From contig JAUNAE010000038.1 in NCBI GenBank assembly GCA_030527765.1, positions 1 to 18,413 of the forward strand: DNA of 18,413 nt, read 5' to 3'. Of this stretch, positions 6,883 through 15,255 are shown piece by piece. Made by a program: the position numbers and the translations under genes. The notes under the pieces were generated by a model. That model did not search any database and was not told the origin of the DNA. It was given only the letters and a program-made list of their open reading frames with translations. The first letter of the stretch is position 1, and the number at the start of each line of letters is the position of its first letter. The stretch comes from Eubacteriales bacterium (GTDB lineage Bacteria; Bacillota_A; Clostridia; Lachnospirales; Lachnospiraceae).

Positions 6883-7637
6883 AAAAAATCGGTGAAATTA
6901 AGACTGAACTGGATCATCTATCTCCGGAAGAATATGAATCTTTTCTCCGCTGCTATGAAGCGGATGAGAGAAGCGGTGTGAGAAAGCTTGTGGAAACATG
7001 CCGCAAGCGAATGACGGCACTGGAGAAGGAACGTCTTCGCACAGAACAGATGAAACAATATGAGAAAAAGTATGAGCATCTGGGATATCTTTGTGGAATT
7101 GATGAAGTTGGAAGAGGGCCTCTTGCGGGACCGGTGACAGCCTGCGCAGTAATCTTACCGAAGGACTGCAAAATACTATATCTGAATGATTCCAAACAGC
7201 TCTCTCACAAGAAGAGAGAGGAACTGTATGAGGTCATTATGAGAGAAGCGGTGGCAGTGGGAATTGGAACGGTCTCTCCCCAGAGAATTGATGAGATCAA
7301 TATTCTTCAGGCGACATACGAGGCTATGAGAGAAGCGATCGGTCAGTTATCCGTGATGCCGAGCCTTCTTTTGAATGATGCAGTTACGATACCCGGAGTT
7401 ACCATTCCTCAGGTGCCTATTATTAAAGGAGATGCAAAATCGGTATCTATCGCAGCAGCTAGTATTGTAGCGAAGGTGACAAGAGACCGCCTGATGGAAG
7501 AATATGATCAGGTGCTTCCGGGATATGGATTTGCCTCAAATAAGGGGTATGGATCTGCAGAGCATATTGAGGCACTGAAGAAGTACGGTCCGACACCGAT
7601 TCACAGAAGATCCTTTATTGGAAATTTTGTGAAATAA
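6879..7637 (+). CDS. rnhB: Ribonuclease HII
   Basis: A 252-residue enzyme that cuts the RNA strand of RNA/DNA hybrids, including single ribonucleotides in DNA. A ~70-residue helical N-terminal extension, usual in Firmicutes RNase HII, precedes the catalytic start YLCGIDEVGRGPLAGPV. Asp75 and Glu76 are catalytic, Asp167 in LNDAV is a likely third ligand, and KGDAKSVSIAAASIVAKVTRD is the conserved second half of the fold. Its ATG lies in the ATGA overlap with the rbgA stop, so translation is coupled. Confidence 0.96.
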   Translation: MKKIGEIKTELDHLSPEEYESFLRCYEADERSGVRKLVETCRKRMTALEKERLRTEQMKQYEKKYEHLGYLCGIDEVGRGPLAGPVTACAVILPKDCKILYLNDSKQLSHKKREELYEVIMREAVAVGIGTVSPQRIDEINILQATYEAMREAIGQLSVMPSLLLNDAVTIPGVTIPQVPIIKGDAKSVSIAAASIVAKVTRDRLMEEYDQVLPGYGFASNKGYGSAEHIEALKKYGPTPIHRRSFIGNFVK

Positions 7638-7660
7638 CATGAGATGATTTATTCTCAAAT

Positions 7661-7822
7661 ATGATACCAAGGACAAACAGTCATGGAAAAAACGCCATGG
7701 CTTGGGTGAACCAGATAATCAAGGCTGAAGCTATTCGGTGTCTTGCAAGGAGCAAAGCGGATTGCAAGAATCTGATGGAATGTCTGCTGATCGCGGCAAA
7801 CAGATATTGTCCGGAGGTGTAA
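7661..7822 (+). CDS. Possible small protein of 53 residues, unrecognised
   Basis: An open frame fills the gap between rnhB and yraN. It starts at ATG 7661 or, giving 41 residues, at ATG 7697. Its stop TAA (7820-7822) lies one base before the yraN ATG and inside the yraN ribosome-binding region. The later half reads like a helical peptide (VNQIIKAEAIRCLARSK, then CKNLMECLLIAANRYCPEV) and has four Cys. Neither start has a good ribosome binding site. It may be a real small gene, a remnant of a longer gene, or chance. Confidence 0.3.
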   Translation: MIPRTNSHGKNAMAWVNQIIKAEAIRCLARSKADCKNLMECLLIAANRYCPEV

Positions 7823-7823
7823 T

Positions 7824-8177
7824 ATGAGAGTTAATCGAAGACAGACAGGAACATTTTATGAACAGATAGCGGCTGAATATTTGCAGGAGAAAGGACTTGT
7901 CATTCTGGAACGGAATTTCCGGTGCAGGATGGGTGAAATTGATCTGATTACAAAGGACGGCCGCTATTTTGTATTTGTGGAAGTGAAGTATCGGAAGGGA
8001 AGCGGCAGCGGCTATTCCTTCTCCGGGGTACATCCGAAGAAACAGAAAAAGATCATAGACGTGGCGAAATGGTATCTTCTCACGAAGAGATGCTCTCTTG
8101 ATACGCCATGCAGATTCGATGTAGTTGGAATTGACGGGGATCAGATTCAGTGGCTGAAAAATGCCTTTGAAACGTAA
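7824..8177 (+). CDS. YraN family protein (UPF0102), predicted nuclease fold
   Basis: A 117-residue protein, the normal family length. The motif RMGEIDLITKDGRYFVFVEVKYR places Glu38, Asp40, Glu53 and Lys55 in the order of a restriction-endonuclease-like (PD-ExK) core; QTGTFYEQIAAEYLQEKG is the family N-terminus. The cellular role is unproven, though the family is linked with DNA repair or uptake because of its fold and neighbours such as rnhB. GGAGG at 7813-7817 gives an ideal ribosome binding site 6 bases before ATG 7824. Confidence 0.93.
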   Translation: MRVNRRQTGTFYEQIAAEYLQEKGLVILERNFRCRMGEIDLITKDGRYFVFVEVKYRKGSGSGYSFSGVHPKKQKKIIDVAKWYLLTKRCSLDTPCRFDVVGIDGDQIQWLKNAFET

Positions 8178-8203
8178 ATGACGCTGAGAGAAGGGAGAAG
8201 CAA

Positions 8204-9055
8204 ATGAAAATCCGGTGGAAACATGAGGAATATCCTCAAATGAAAGTGATAGAACAAAGAGGGGTTACCTATCTTGCCTATGATAAATTTCTGGATATTC
8301 CGGAAGTTGTCCACGGCTTCAGTACAAGACTCGGAGGGGTGAGTGAAGGGATTTATTCCGGCATGAATCTCAGCTTCTCCAGAGGAGATGAAGAGACGGC
8401 GGTCATGGAGAATTATCGGAGAATGGCTGAAGCAGTGGGATTCGATCTGGAAGGAGTGGTGGCATCCCACCAGACCCACACAGATCACATTCGTCTAGTT
8501 ACAGAGGAAGATAGAGGAGCGGGAATTCTGAAAGAGAGAACCTATCAGGATATCGACGGTCTGATTACAAATCGGAAAGGAATCACTCTCGTGACCTATT
8601 ATGCAGACTGTGTGCCTCTGTTCTTTGTAGACCCGGTGAATCATGCCATTGGGTTGGCCCATTCCGGATGGAGAGGAACCGTTCAGAAAATCGGTAAGAA
8701 GACCGTGCAGAAGATGCAGGAAGAGTTCGGAACAGATCCGAAGAGCCTTCAAGTTGCAATCGGCCCATCGATTTGTCAGGAGTGTTATGAAGTGAGTGAG
8801 GATGTGATTGAAGAATTCCGGAATGTATTTGAAGAATTCCTGTGGGAGAAACTTTGGTATGCAAAGCCCAATGGCAAATATCAGCTGAATCTCTGGGAAG
8901 CAAATCGTCAGATTTTTTTGGAAGGGGGAGTATTGGAAAGCCATATTTCTCTTCCGGGTCTGTGCACCTGCTGTAATCCGGAGTTTTTATTTTCTCACAG
9001 AGCCTCCCATGGGAAGAGGGGAAATCTGGGTGCCTTTCTTGGGCTGCGCCCTTGA
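8204..9055 (+). CDS. pgeF: Peptidoglycan editing factor PgeF (YlmD/YfiH, polyphenol oxidase superfamily)
   Basis: A 283-residue protein of the YfiH/YlmD family, which has multicopper-oxidase-like activity in vitro and removes wrongly incorporated L-Ser from muropeptide precursors in E. coli. Metal ligands are visible: His89 and His92 in SHQTHTD, Cys136 in YYADCVPLFF and His153 in LAHSGWRGT. The C-terminal signature CTCCNPEFLFSHR and GNLGAFLGLRP completes the family pattern. AAGGGAG (8191-8197) precedes ATG 8204, and the gene starts 26 bases after yraN. It ends the operon before a strong terminator. Confidence 0.95.
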   Translation: MKIRWKHEEYPQMKVIEQRGVTYLAYDKFLDIPEVVHGFSTRLGGVSEGIYSGMNLSFSRGDEETAVMENYRRMAEAVGFDLEGVVASHQTHTDHIRLVTEEDRGAGILKERTYQDIDGLITNRKGITLVTYYADCVPLFFVDPVNHAIGLAHSGWRGTVQKIGKKTVQKMQEEFGTDPKSLQVAIGPSICQECYEVSEDVIEEFRNVFEEFLWEKLWYAKPNGKYQLNLWEANRQIFLEGGVLESHISLPGLCTCCNPEFLFSHRASHGKRGNLGAFLGLRP

Positions 9056-9113
9056 ATATTCTGGACAAAAACGGAAGGTTGGTTATGAGTAAGCAGAACT
9101 TCTCGATGAATAC

Positions 9114-9179
9114 AAAACAGCTGCCAAGTATTATGTGTATCCGTGTTTGCGGAAAACATATTACCGGCAGCTGTTTTTT
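9114..9179. terminator. Terminator usable on both strands between pgeF and prs
   Basis: AAAACAGCTGCC (9114-9125) pairs with GGCAGCTGTTTT (9166-9177), a 12-bp stem, and the T-run continues to 9179. The 40-base loop contains further pairing (TATGT with ACATA, CCG with CGG). The A-run on the left arm gives the T-run for transcripts coming from prs on the minus strand, so it can end both convergent units. Confidence 0.85.
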
Positions 9180-9215
9180 AGTAACTGTAAAGTGGTGAAT
9201 AAACAGTTACGTATT

Positions 9216-10382
9216 TTATTTGATTTTATCCATAAGATTCATGATACGTTCATTAGAAGAACGAACTTTTTCGACAGAGACATCATGGTTGATGATGTCG
9301 ATAATGCTTGCGAGGTACTTACTCATATTTGCTTCTGCATAATAAGGACGTGTCAGAAGCTCCGGATCTCTGTAATTCAGGTTGGTAGTAATAACCTTGT
9401 CGATCCATCCCTTCTCATAATACTCATCGAATTTTTCGAGACCGTCGGTGAACAGTCCGTAAGTGGTGCAGATGAATACACGGTTGGCTCCACGGCCTTT
9501 GATCTGCTTCGCAACATCCAACATACTCTCGCCGGAGGAGATCATGTCATCGATGATGATAACATCTTTATTCTCAACGGAATCACCCAGGAACTCATGG
9601 GCAACGATCGGGTTCTTACCGTTTACAACGGTAGAGTAATCGCGGCGCTTGTAGAACATACCCATATCAACTCCGAGAATGTTGGAGAAGTATACGGCTC
9701 TGGACATTGCTCCTTCGTCCGGACTGATGATCATCAGATGATCGTTGTCTACATGGAAGTCCGGAATGTTCTTTACCAGTGTCTGAAGGAACTGGTAAGT
9801 AGGGAAGAAGTTGTCAAATCCTCTCAGCGGAATGGAGTTCTGCACACGAGGATCGTGAGCATCAAAGGTGATAATGTTGGAAACACCCATATCGCTGAGT
9901 TCTTTCAGCATCAATGCACAGTCCAGAGACTCTCTCTTTGTACGGCGGTGCTGACGACCTTCATATAAGAAAGGCATAATTACGTTGATACGATGTGCTT
10001 TTCCGGTAGCGGCGGAGATGATTCTCTTAAGATCCTGATAGTGATTATCCGGAGACATATGGTTCTCATGTCCGCAAACGGTATATGTCAGGCTGTAGTT
10101 TGTGACATCTACCATAATGTATAAGTCTGTACCACGTACAGATTCTTTGATATATCCCTTGCCTTCTCCTGTTCCAAAACGAGGGCATTCGCACTCAACG
10201 AGAAATGTTGATTCGGAATATCCCTGTGGAATAATCATTCCCTTTTTGCGCTCCAGAAGTTCCTTACGGAACTGAACCAGTCGGTCATCCACCTCTTTTG
10301 CGATGTCCTGGCATCCAGCCAGAGCAGCAATACGGATAGGAGCGACGGGAAGTGATTTCTCTAACAGTTCAATGTTTGGCAT
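9216..10382 (-). CDS. prs: Ribose-phosphate pyrophosphokinase (PRPP synthetase), long form
   Basis: A 388-residue protein that makes PRPP from ribose-5-phosphate and ATP for nucleotide, His and Trp synthesis. Family landmarks are MPFLYEGRQHRR (136-147, the catalytic flexible-loop region), ITFDAHDPRVQNS (171-183), MIISPDEGAM (217-226) and the PRPP-binding loop IIIDDMISSGESM (275-287). It is about 70 residues longer than the classic ~315-residue enzyme, with extra material in the N-terminal half (about 44-110). Start ATG is at 10382 with AGGAGG 5 bases upstream (CCTCCT at 10388-10393 on the plus strand). It is monocistronic, transcribed against its neighbours on both sides. Confidence 0.92.
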   Translation of the reverse strand: MPNIELLEKSLPVAPIRIAALAGCQDIAKEVDDRLVQFRKELLERKKGMIIPQGYSESTFLVECECPRFGTGEGKGYIKESVRGTDLYIMVDVTNYSLTYTVCGHENHMSPDNHYQDLKRIISAATGKAHRINVIMPFLYEGRQHRRTKRESLDCALMLKELSDMGVSNIITFDAHDPRVQNSIPLRGFDNFFPTYQFLQTLVKNIPDFHVDNDHLMIISPDEGAMSRAVYFSNILGVDMGMFYKRRDYSTVVNGKNPIVAHEFLGDSVENKDVIIIDDMISSGESMLDVAKQIKGRGANRVFICTTYGLFTDGLEKFDEYYEKGWIDKVITTNLNYRDPELLTRPYYAEANMSKYLASIIDIINHDVSVEKVRSSNERIMNLMDKIK

Positions 10383-10446
10383 GATATCCTCCTAAATTTG
10401 CTATTCGTAATAGTAATGGGGAAGGATCCCCCACTGATACATACTA

Positions 10447-10475
10447 TTTATAACATTTGACCTATTTATCGTCAA
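10447..10475 (-). promoter_or_regulatory. Sigma-A-type promoter of prs
   Basis: Reading the minus strand: TTGACG (-35, 10475-10470), a 17-base spacer, and TATAAA (-10, 10452-10447). The leader then contains a small stem TGGGG/CCCCA around 10416-10432 ahead of the ribosome binding site. TTGAC-type motifs occur again on the plus strand beside the -35 (10457-10461 and 10490-10494), so a repressor site is possible but unproven. Confidence 0.8.
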
Positions 10476-10549
10476 GGAATTTATTCAATTTGACGTTTAA
10501 AAAAATGAGAGGGTATTTGTGAAAGCAAAGGGCAAAATGAAAGGGGTTC

Positions 10550-10578
10550 TTGTATTTTTTTGAAATAATTGCTATGAT
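10550..10578 (+). promoter_or_regulatory. Promoter of the DUF512-der-plsY unit
   Basis: TTGTAT (-35, 10550-10555), a 17-base A/T-rich spacer, and TATGAT (-10, 10573-10578), about 50 bases before ATG 10629. It is divergent from the prs promoter within a 246-base gap that holds no other gene. Confidence 0.65.
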
Positions 10579-10628
10579 ATAGAGGATAATGCAATCATGG
10601 ACCTTCGTCCAAACAGGAGCATATATTT

Positions 10629-12014
10629 ATGAAAAAAAACAACAAACATATCATTGCAAGGGTTCTTCCGGGAAGCATCGCTGAGGAACTGGAACTGGAA
10701 CCCGGAGATGAAATCTTAAAAATAAACGACCGTATTCCGGAAGATGTTTTCGATTACCGGTATTTCATGAATGATGAACTTGTCACTGTCCTTGTCCGAA
10801 AGAAGGATGGAAGCGAGTGGGAGCTTGAGATCGAGAAAGAGTACGAAGAGGATCTTGGAGTGGAATTTGAGAATGGGCTGATGGACAGTTACAGATCCTG
10901 TTCTAACCGCTGCATTTTCTGTTTTATTGATCAGATGCCTGCGGGAATGCGAGATACTCTGTATTTTAAAGACGATGATTCGCGGCTTTCTTTTTTGCAG
11001 GGAAACTATGTCACCCTTACAAATATGACGGAGAAGGACATCCGTCGAATCATTGACTACCGAATGGAACCGATCAATATCTCTTTTCAGACAATGAATC
11101 CGGAACTGAGATGTGCCATGCTTCATAATCGATTTGCGGGAGAAGCACTTAAGAAGGTGGATCTTCTGTATGAAGCGGGCATTACCATGAATGGTCAGAT
11201 TGTTCTGTGCAAAGGCTTTAATGACGGCGAAGAACTGGAAAACTCTCTCGAGAAGCTTTCTGCCTATGCCCCGGTTCTTCAGAGCGTTTCCGTTGTGCCT
11301 GTAGGACTTACAAAATTTCGGGATGGTCTGGAACCTTTGGAACCATTTACATCCGAAGATGCAAAAGAAGTTCTGGAGATGATTCACCGCTGGCAGAAGA
11401 TCATGATGGAACGTCATGGCATACATTTTATTCATGCGTCAGATGAATGGTATATTCTGGCGGGAATGGAACTTCCGGAGGAGGAGCGCTATGATGGATT
11501 CCTTCAATATGAAAATGGTGTGGGAATGCTGCGGCTTCTTGGAATGGAAGTGGATGAAGCACTGAAGGAATGCCCGGGAGATGACAGAGTCGTTCGCGGA
11601 ACTGTTGCCACCGGAAAACTTGCCCGTCCTTATATAGAAGAGTATGTGAAGCGAATTCAGAAAGTGTATCCTAATGTGTCGGTTGAGGTTCGAGAGATTG
11701 AGAATCGTTTCTTTGGAGAGCGCATCACTGTTTCCGGACTGATTACCGGTCAGGATCTTTTGGAACAGCTTCAGGGACAGGAACTGGGAGAAAAACTGCT
11801 TCTTCCATGTAATATGCTTCGAGAAGGAGAAGAGGTTTTTCTGGATGATATGACGATACAGGAACTTTCTCAGGCGCTTCACGTAAAGATTGTTGTTGTG
11901 GGAACCGACGGCAGGGATCTGGTGGACGCAGTGCTTGAAGATACAGAGAATACAACAAGAAAAAGGAGACAGATATATGAGCAAACCAGTAGTAGCGATT
12001 GTGGGAAGGCCTAA
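10629..12014 (+). CDS. DUF512 family protein: PDZ-like domain plus radical-SAM-type iron-sulphur core
   Basis: A 461-residue protein. Residues ~6-60 form a PDZ-like domain ([20 protein letters not shown]). The radical SAM cluster motif CxxxCxxC follows (Cys91, Cys95, Cys98 in [15 protein letters not shown]), then a TIM-barrel-like region with [20 protein letters not shown] and [16 protein letters not shown]. The C-terminal half is the DUF512 domain, with [20 protein letters not shown] and ENGVGML. No substrate is known for the family; in Firmicutes it is commonly found beside der. AGGAG at 10615-10619 precedes ATG 10629. Its last 38 bases overlap the start of der in another frame, a long overlap that couples the two genes. 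Confidence 0.9.
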   Translation: MKKNNKHIIARVLPGSIAEELELEPGDEILKINDRIPEDVFDYRYFMNDELVTVLVRKKDGSEWELEIEKEYEEDLGVEFENGLMDSYRSCSNRCIFCFIDQMPAGMRDTLYFKDDDSRLSFLQGNYVTLTNMTEKDIRRIIDYRMEPINISFQTMNPELRCAMLHNRFAGEALKKVDLLYEAGITMNGQIVLCKGFNDGEELENSLEKLSAYAPVLQSVSVVPVGLTKFRDGLEPLEPFTSEDAKEVLEMIHRWQKIMMERHGIHFIHASDEWYILAGMELPEEERYDGFLQYENGVGMLRLLGMEVDEALKECPGDDRVVRGTVATGKLARPYIEEYVKRIQKVYPNVSVEVREIENRFFGERITVSGLITGQDLLEQLQGQELGEKLLLPCNMLREGEEVFLDDMTIQELSQALHVKIVVVGTDGRDLVDAVLEDTENTTRKRRQIYEQTSSSDCGKA

Positions 12015-13302
12015 CGTAGGAAAGTCCACACTGTTTAATGCTCTGGCAGGTGAGAAAATCTCAATCGTAAAAGATACTCCGGGCGTTACCAGAGACCGTA
12101 TTTACGCAGATGTGACATGGCTTGACCGAAAATTTACGCTGATTGATACCGGCGGTATCGAGCCTGATAATAAGGATATTATTCTTTCTCAGATGAGGGA
12201 GCAGGCTCAGATCGCGATTGATACAGCTGACGTTATTATTTTTATTACGGATGTACGTCAGGGACTTCAGGATGCGGATGCAAAAGTTGCGGATATGCTT
12301 CGCAGAAGCGGCAAACCGGTCATCCTCGCAGTTAACAAAGTGGACAGTATACAGAAATTCCAGATGGATGTATACGAGTTCTATAACCTGGGAATTGGAG
12401 ATCCGGTTCCGATTTCCGCAGCGAACATGATGGGGCTCGGAGATATGCTTGACGAAATCGTCAAGGAATTTCCGAAAGATTCCGAGGAACAGGAAGAGGA
12501 TGATACTCCGAGAATTGCCATTGTCGGAAAGCCAAACGTTGGAAAATCCTCTCTTGTTAACAAACTCCTGGGAGAAGATCGTGTCATCGTATCTGATATC
12601 GCAGGCACCACAAGAGATGCCATTGATACACGAGTGAAGTGGCAGGGCAAAGAGTACGTATTCATCGATACGGCAGGTCTCAGAAGAAAAGGAAAAGTCA
12701 GAGAAGAGATCGAGCGTTACAGCGTTCTTCGTACGGTGACGGCAGTTGAGAGAGCAAGTATTGTTGTTGTAATGATTGATGCAGAAGAGGGTGTGACCGA
12801 GCAGGATGCAAAGATCGCGGGAATTGCCCATGACAGAGGTAAGGGTGTTATTATTGCGGTAAACAAATGGGATGCCGTTGAAAAGAATGACAAGACCATC
12901 AATCAGTATACGAAGAAAATCAGAGAAGTGCTTGCTTATATGCCTTATGCAAAACTTCTGTTTATTTCCGTAAAAACCGGGCAGCGTATTCCGAAGCTGT
13001 TCGAGAGTATTGATCAGGTAATTGAGAATCAGACACTTCGTATTCAGACCGGTGTTCTGAATGAGATTCTTTCTGAGGCAATGGCACTTCAGCAGCCGCC
13101 GTCTGACAAAGGAAAACGTCTGAAGATCTATTATATGACTCAGGTTGCGGTGAAACCGCCGACCTTCGTTGTGTTTGTAAATGATAAGGAACTGATGCAC
13201 TTCTCTTATGTCCGTTATCTTGAAAATAAGATCCGGGACACATTCGGTTTCGAAGGAACATCATTGAAATTTATTGTTCGGGAACGAGGCGAAAAAGAAT
13301 GA
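11977..13302 (+). CDS. der: Ribosome biogenesis GTPase Der (EngA)
   Basis: A 441-residue protein with two GTPase domains in tandem, the defining feature of Der. The first P-loop is GRPNVGKST (10-18), followed by DTPGVTRDR and DTGGIEPD. The second P-loop is GKPNVGKSS (183-191), followed by [12 protein letters not shown] and [14 protein letters not shown] and NKWD are the two G4 motifs. A C-terminal KH-like domain (about 355-441) binds rRNA. Der is essential for 50S assembly. ATG 11977 is chosen because [10 protein letters not shown] is the family start and AAGGAG lies at 11963-11968; the frame continues upstream without meaning. It overlaps DUF512 by 38 bases and plsY by ATGA. Confidence 0.97.
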   Translation: MSKPVVAIVGRPNVGKSTLFNALAGEKISIVKDTPGVTRDRIYADVTWLDRKFTLIDTGGIEPDNKDIILSQMREQAQIAIDTADVIIFITDVRQGLQDADAKVADMLRRSGKPVILAVNKVDSIQKFQMDVYEFYNLGIGDPVPISAANMMGLGDMLDEIVKEFPKDSEEQEEDDTPRIAIVGKPNVGKSSLVNKLLGEDRVIVSDIAGTTRDAIDTRVKWQGKEYVFIDTAGLRRKGKVREEIERYSVLRTVTAVERASIVVVMIDAEEGVTEQDAKIAGIAHDRGKGVIIAVNKWDAVEKNDKTINQYTKKIREVLAYMPYAKLLFISVKTGQRIPKLFESIDQVIENQTLRIQTGVLNEILSEAMALQQPPSDKGKRLKIYYMTQVAVKPPTFVVFVNDKELMHFSYVRYLENKIRDTFGFEGTSLKFIVRERGEKE

Positions 13303-13949
13303 TTCGATTGCTTTGTCTGGCTATCGGCTATGTATTTGGTATGATACAGACCGGCTATTTTGTGGGAAGGTATCACAGGACCGATATCCGAAAACATGGA
13401 AGTGGAAATGCCGGAACGACCAATGCTCTCAGAACTTTCGGAAAGAAGGCAGGACTGATCACGTTGGTCGGAGACCTTTTGAAGAGCCTGGTGGCGATCC
13501 TTCTCGTAACTGTTCTGTTTCAGGAAAAGTACAGTGAAATGCTGAATCTGTTGGCACTCTATACCGGAGTGGGATGTGTGCTTGGACATAATTTTCCGTG
13601 CTATCTGAAATTTAAAGGAGGAAAAGGAATTGCGACCTCCATGGGAATGGTCTTCGCTCTGGATTACAGAGTGGGCATTGGCCTTGCGGTTCTGTTTCTG
13701 ATCATTGTTCTTACAACCCATTATGTATCCCTGGGCTCCATCCTGTGTTATGCTGCGGGAGTGGCGGCATTTATTCTTTTGGTGCACACTGGAATTATGC
13801 CTCTGGGATCACAGTATTGGATAGAGATGGATGTGGTTCTTGTTCTGCTTCTGTGTCTTGCGGTTTACAGACATCGTGCCAATATTTCCAGATTGCTGAA
13901 GGGTAAAGAGAACAAAACTTACCTGGGTGGTCACAAACCATCATCTTAG
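13299..13949 (+). CDS. plsY: Glycerol-3-phosphate acyltransferase PlsY
   Basis: A 216-residue membrane enzyme that transfers the acyl group from acyl-phosphate to glycerol-3-phosphate, the first step of phospholipid synthesis. Conserved motifs are [12 protein letters not shown] (34-45) and [15 protein letters not shown] (96-110), set between about five hydrophobic segments. The product of GpsA, coded just downstream, is its substrate. The ATG lies in the ATGA overlap with the der stop. The stop TAG (13947-13949) coincides with the first bases of the palindromic element that follows, so the last few residues after the [12 protein letters not shown] motif may have been changed by its insertion. 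Confidence 0.95.
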   Translation: MIRLLCLAIGYVFGMIQTGYFVGRYHRTDIRKHGSGNAGTTNALRTFGKKAGLITLVGDLLKSLVAILLVTVLFQEKYSEMLNLLALYTGVGCVLGHNFPCYLKFKGGKGIATSMGMVFALDYRVGIGLAVLFLIIVLTTHYVSLGSILCYAAGVAAFILLVHTGIMPLGSQYWIEMDVVLVLLLCLAVYRHRANISRLLKGKENKTYLGGHKPSS

Positions 13950-14025
13950 TCGGGGAGATCCCCATCTTCTATAAGTGGGGGATAACAAATTAGTCTCAGT
14001 GGGGGTCTAAATCCCCGACTGAGAT
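13948..14025. repeat. Palindromic element A after plsY (two hairpins within 8-bp inverted ends)
   Basis: AGTCGGGG (13948-13955) and CCCCGACT (14013-14020) are inverted copies bounding the element. Inside is hairpin 1, CCCCA (13960-13964)/TGGGG (13976-13980) with CTT/AAG above a bulged T. Hairpin 2 is TCTCAGT (13994-14000)/ACTGAGA (14018-14024) with GGGG/CCCC inside. G-runs and hairpins of this sort occur at the ends of IS200/IS605-type elements and of small palindromic repeats. No transposase gene is present, so this would be a non-autonomous copy or remnant at most. Confidence 0.6.
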
Positions 14026-14044
14026 AAGCCTCCGGCGGATCGCA

Positions 14045-14112
14045 GAGTTCGGCAGAAGAAAGTTGCTTCGCAACTGCCGAACTCGCGCGCGAATCTTCTT
14101 GCGAGATTCGCG
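14045..14112. repeat. Palindromic element B upstream of gpsA (two strong hairpins)
   Basis: Hairpin 3 is GAGTTCGGCAG (14045-14055) paired with CTGCCGAACTC (14074-14084), with a nested GTTGC/GCAAC stem inside. Hairpin 4 is CGCGAATCT (14088-14096) paired with AGATTCGCG (14104-14112). Together they are GC-rich and unlike the flanking coding DNA. They fill most of the 185 bases between plsY and gpsA, and no T-run follows, so they are not standard terminators. They probably represent a dispersed chromosomal repeat or a structured RNA segment of the plsY-gpsA transcript. Confidence 0.6.
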
Positions 14113-14134
14113 ATTTAAAAGAAAGGTGGTATTT

Positions 14135-15142
14135 ATGGCAAAGATTAGTGTACTTGGAACGGGAAGCTGGGGAACGGCTCTGGCGTGGCTGCTTCATAAC
14201 AATGGTCATGAAGTCCTCATGTGGTCTTTACATGAGGAAAAAGTCTGCATGCTTCGTAAGACAAGAGAGAACTCCAAACTTCCGGGGGTCAAACTTCCGG
14301 AAGAGATGACTCTTACAAGTGATCTTTCGGAAGCGCTGGCAGATCCGGATGTCGTCGTACTTGCAGTTGCATCTCCTTATATTCGAAGTACGGCGAGACT
14401 TATGGCGCCGTATGTGAAAGATGGTCAGAAAATTGTGGATGTGGCGAAGGGAATTGAAGAAAATACTCTTATGACCATGACAGATATTATTCAGGAAGAA
14501 ATTCCGAATGGTGAAATCGCTGTTCTTTCCGGACCAAGCCATGCAGAGGAAGTTGGAAGAGGAATTCCTACGACCTGTGTTGTCAGTGCGAAGAAAAGAG
14601 AGACAGCGGAATATCTGCAGGGTATCTTTATGAGTCCGGTTTTTCGAGTATATACAACACCAGATCTTCTGGGTGTGGAACTGGGAGGATCTCTGAAGAA
14701 TGTCATTGCCCTGGCAGCAGGTGCAGCGGATGGACTGGGTTACGGAGATAATACAAAGGCGGCTCTCATTACTCGCGGCATTGCGGAAATCACCCGCCTC
14801 GGAGTGAAGATGGGGGCAAGTCAGCAGACGTTCTACGGTCTTTCCGGTATCGGAGATTTGATTGTAACCTGTGCCAGTGTTCACAGCCGTAACCGAAAAG
14901 CCGGTTTTCTCATGGGTCAGGGATATTCAATGGAAGATGCCATGGCTGAAGTGAAGATGGTAGTAGAAGGTGTATATTCTGCAAAAGCGGCAAAACAGCT
15001 CTCTGTAAAATACGAGGTAGAAATGCCGATCGTAGAAGAAGTGAATAAAGTGCTGTTCGAAGGAAAAGCTGCAGGAGATGCAGTGAGAGATCTCATGATT
15101 CGAGACAAAAAGGTGGAAACACCGATGCTTCCTTGGGCATAA
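14135..15142 (+). CDS. gpsA: Glycerol-3-phosphate dehydrogenase [NAD(P)+]
   Basis: A 335-residue cytosolic enzyme that reduces dihydroxyacetone phosphate to sn-glycerol-3-phosphate for phospholipids. The N-terminal Rossmann motif is ISVLGTGSWGTALA (4-17, GxGxxG at 8-13). VLSGPSHAEEV and GGSLKNVIALAAGAADGLG carry conserved substrate-site residues, with Lys188 the likely catalytic lysine. NTKAALITRG and LSGIGDLIVTC complete the C-terminal helical domain. Start ATG 14135 has AAGGTGG at 14123-14129; the frame runs upstream through the palindromes, but that part is not protein-like. Its placement after plsY joins two consecutive steps of one pathway. Confidence 0.97.
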   Translation: MAKISVLGTGSWGTALAWLLHNNGHEVLMWSLHEEKVCMLRKTRENSKLPGVKLPEEMTLTSDLSEALADPDVVVLAVASPYIRSTARLMAPYVKDGQKIVDVAKGIEENTLMTMTDIIQEEIPNGEIAVLSGPSHAEEVGRGIPTTCVVSAKKRETAEYLQGIFMSPVFRVYTTPDLLGVELGGSLKNVIALAAGAADGLGYGDNTKAALITRGIAEITRLGVKMGASQQTFYGLSGIGDLIVTCASVHSRNRKAGFLMGQGYSMEDAMAEVKMVVEGVYSAKAAKQLSVKYEVEMPIVEEVNKVLFEGKAAGDAVRDLMIRDKKVETPMLPWA

Positions 15143-15202
15143 TAAAAGATGCGTGTTTCGAATGTATGAAGTGTGAAAACATCATATGAATCTTATCAAA
15201 TA

Positions 15203-15237
15203 AAAAAGCTGATTTCCGAAGTGGAGATCAGCTTTTT
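15203..15237. terminator. Terminator between gpsA and the aldo/keto reductase gene (both strands)
   Basis: AAAAAGCTGATTTCC (15203-15217) pairs with GGAGATCAGCTTTTT (15223-15237), a 15-bp stem with one G-T wobble and a 5-base loop GAAGT. The A-run and T-run at the two ends make it functional for both convergent genes. Confidence 0.9.
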
Positions 15238-15255
15238 GTTATAGGTAATGATTAC

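Noticed and set aside
9085..9198. 37-codon frame after pgeF (MSKQNFSMNTKQLPS...)
   Set aside because: It runs through both arms of the strong pgeF/prs terminator, so its sequence is fixed by the hairpin and not by a protein.
9135..9968. 277-codon plus-strand frame opposite prs
   Set aside because: It is antisense to prs, which has its own promoter, ribosome binding site and catalytic motifs.
12061..13200. 379-codon minus-strand frame opposite der
   Set aside because: It is antisense to der with both GTPase domains intact; the translation shows no domain and is rich in residues expected from a shadow frame.
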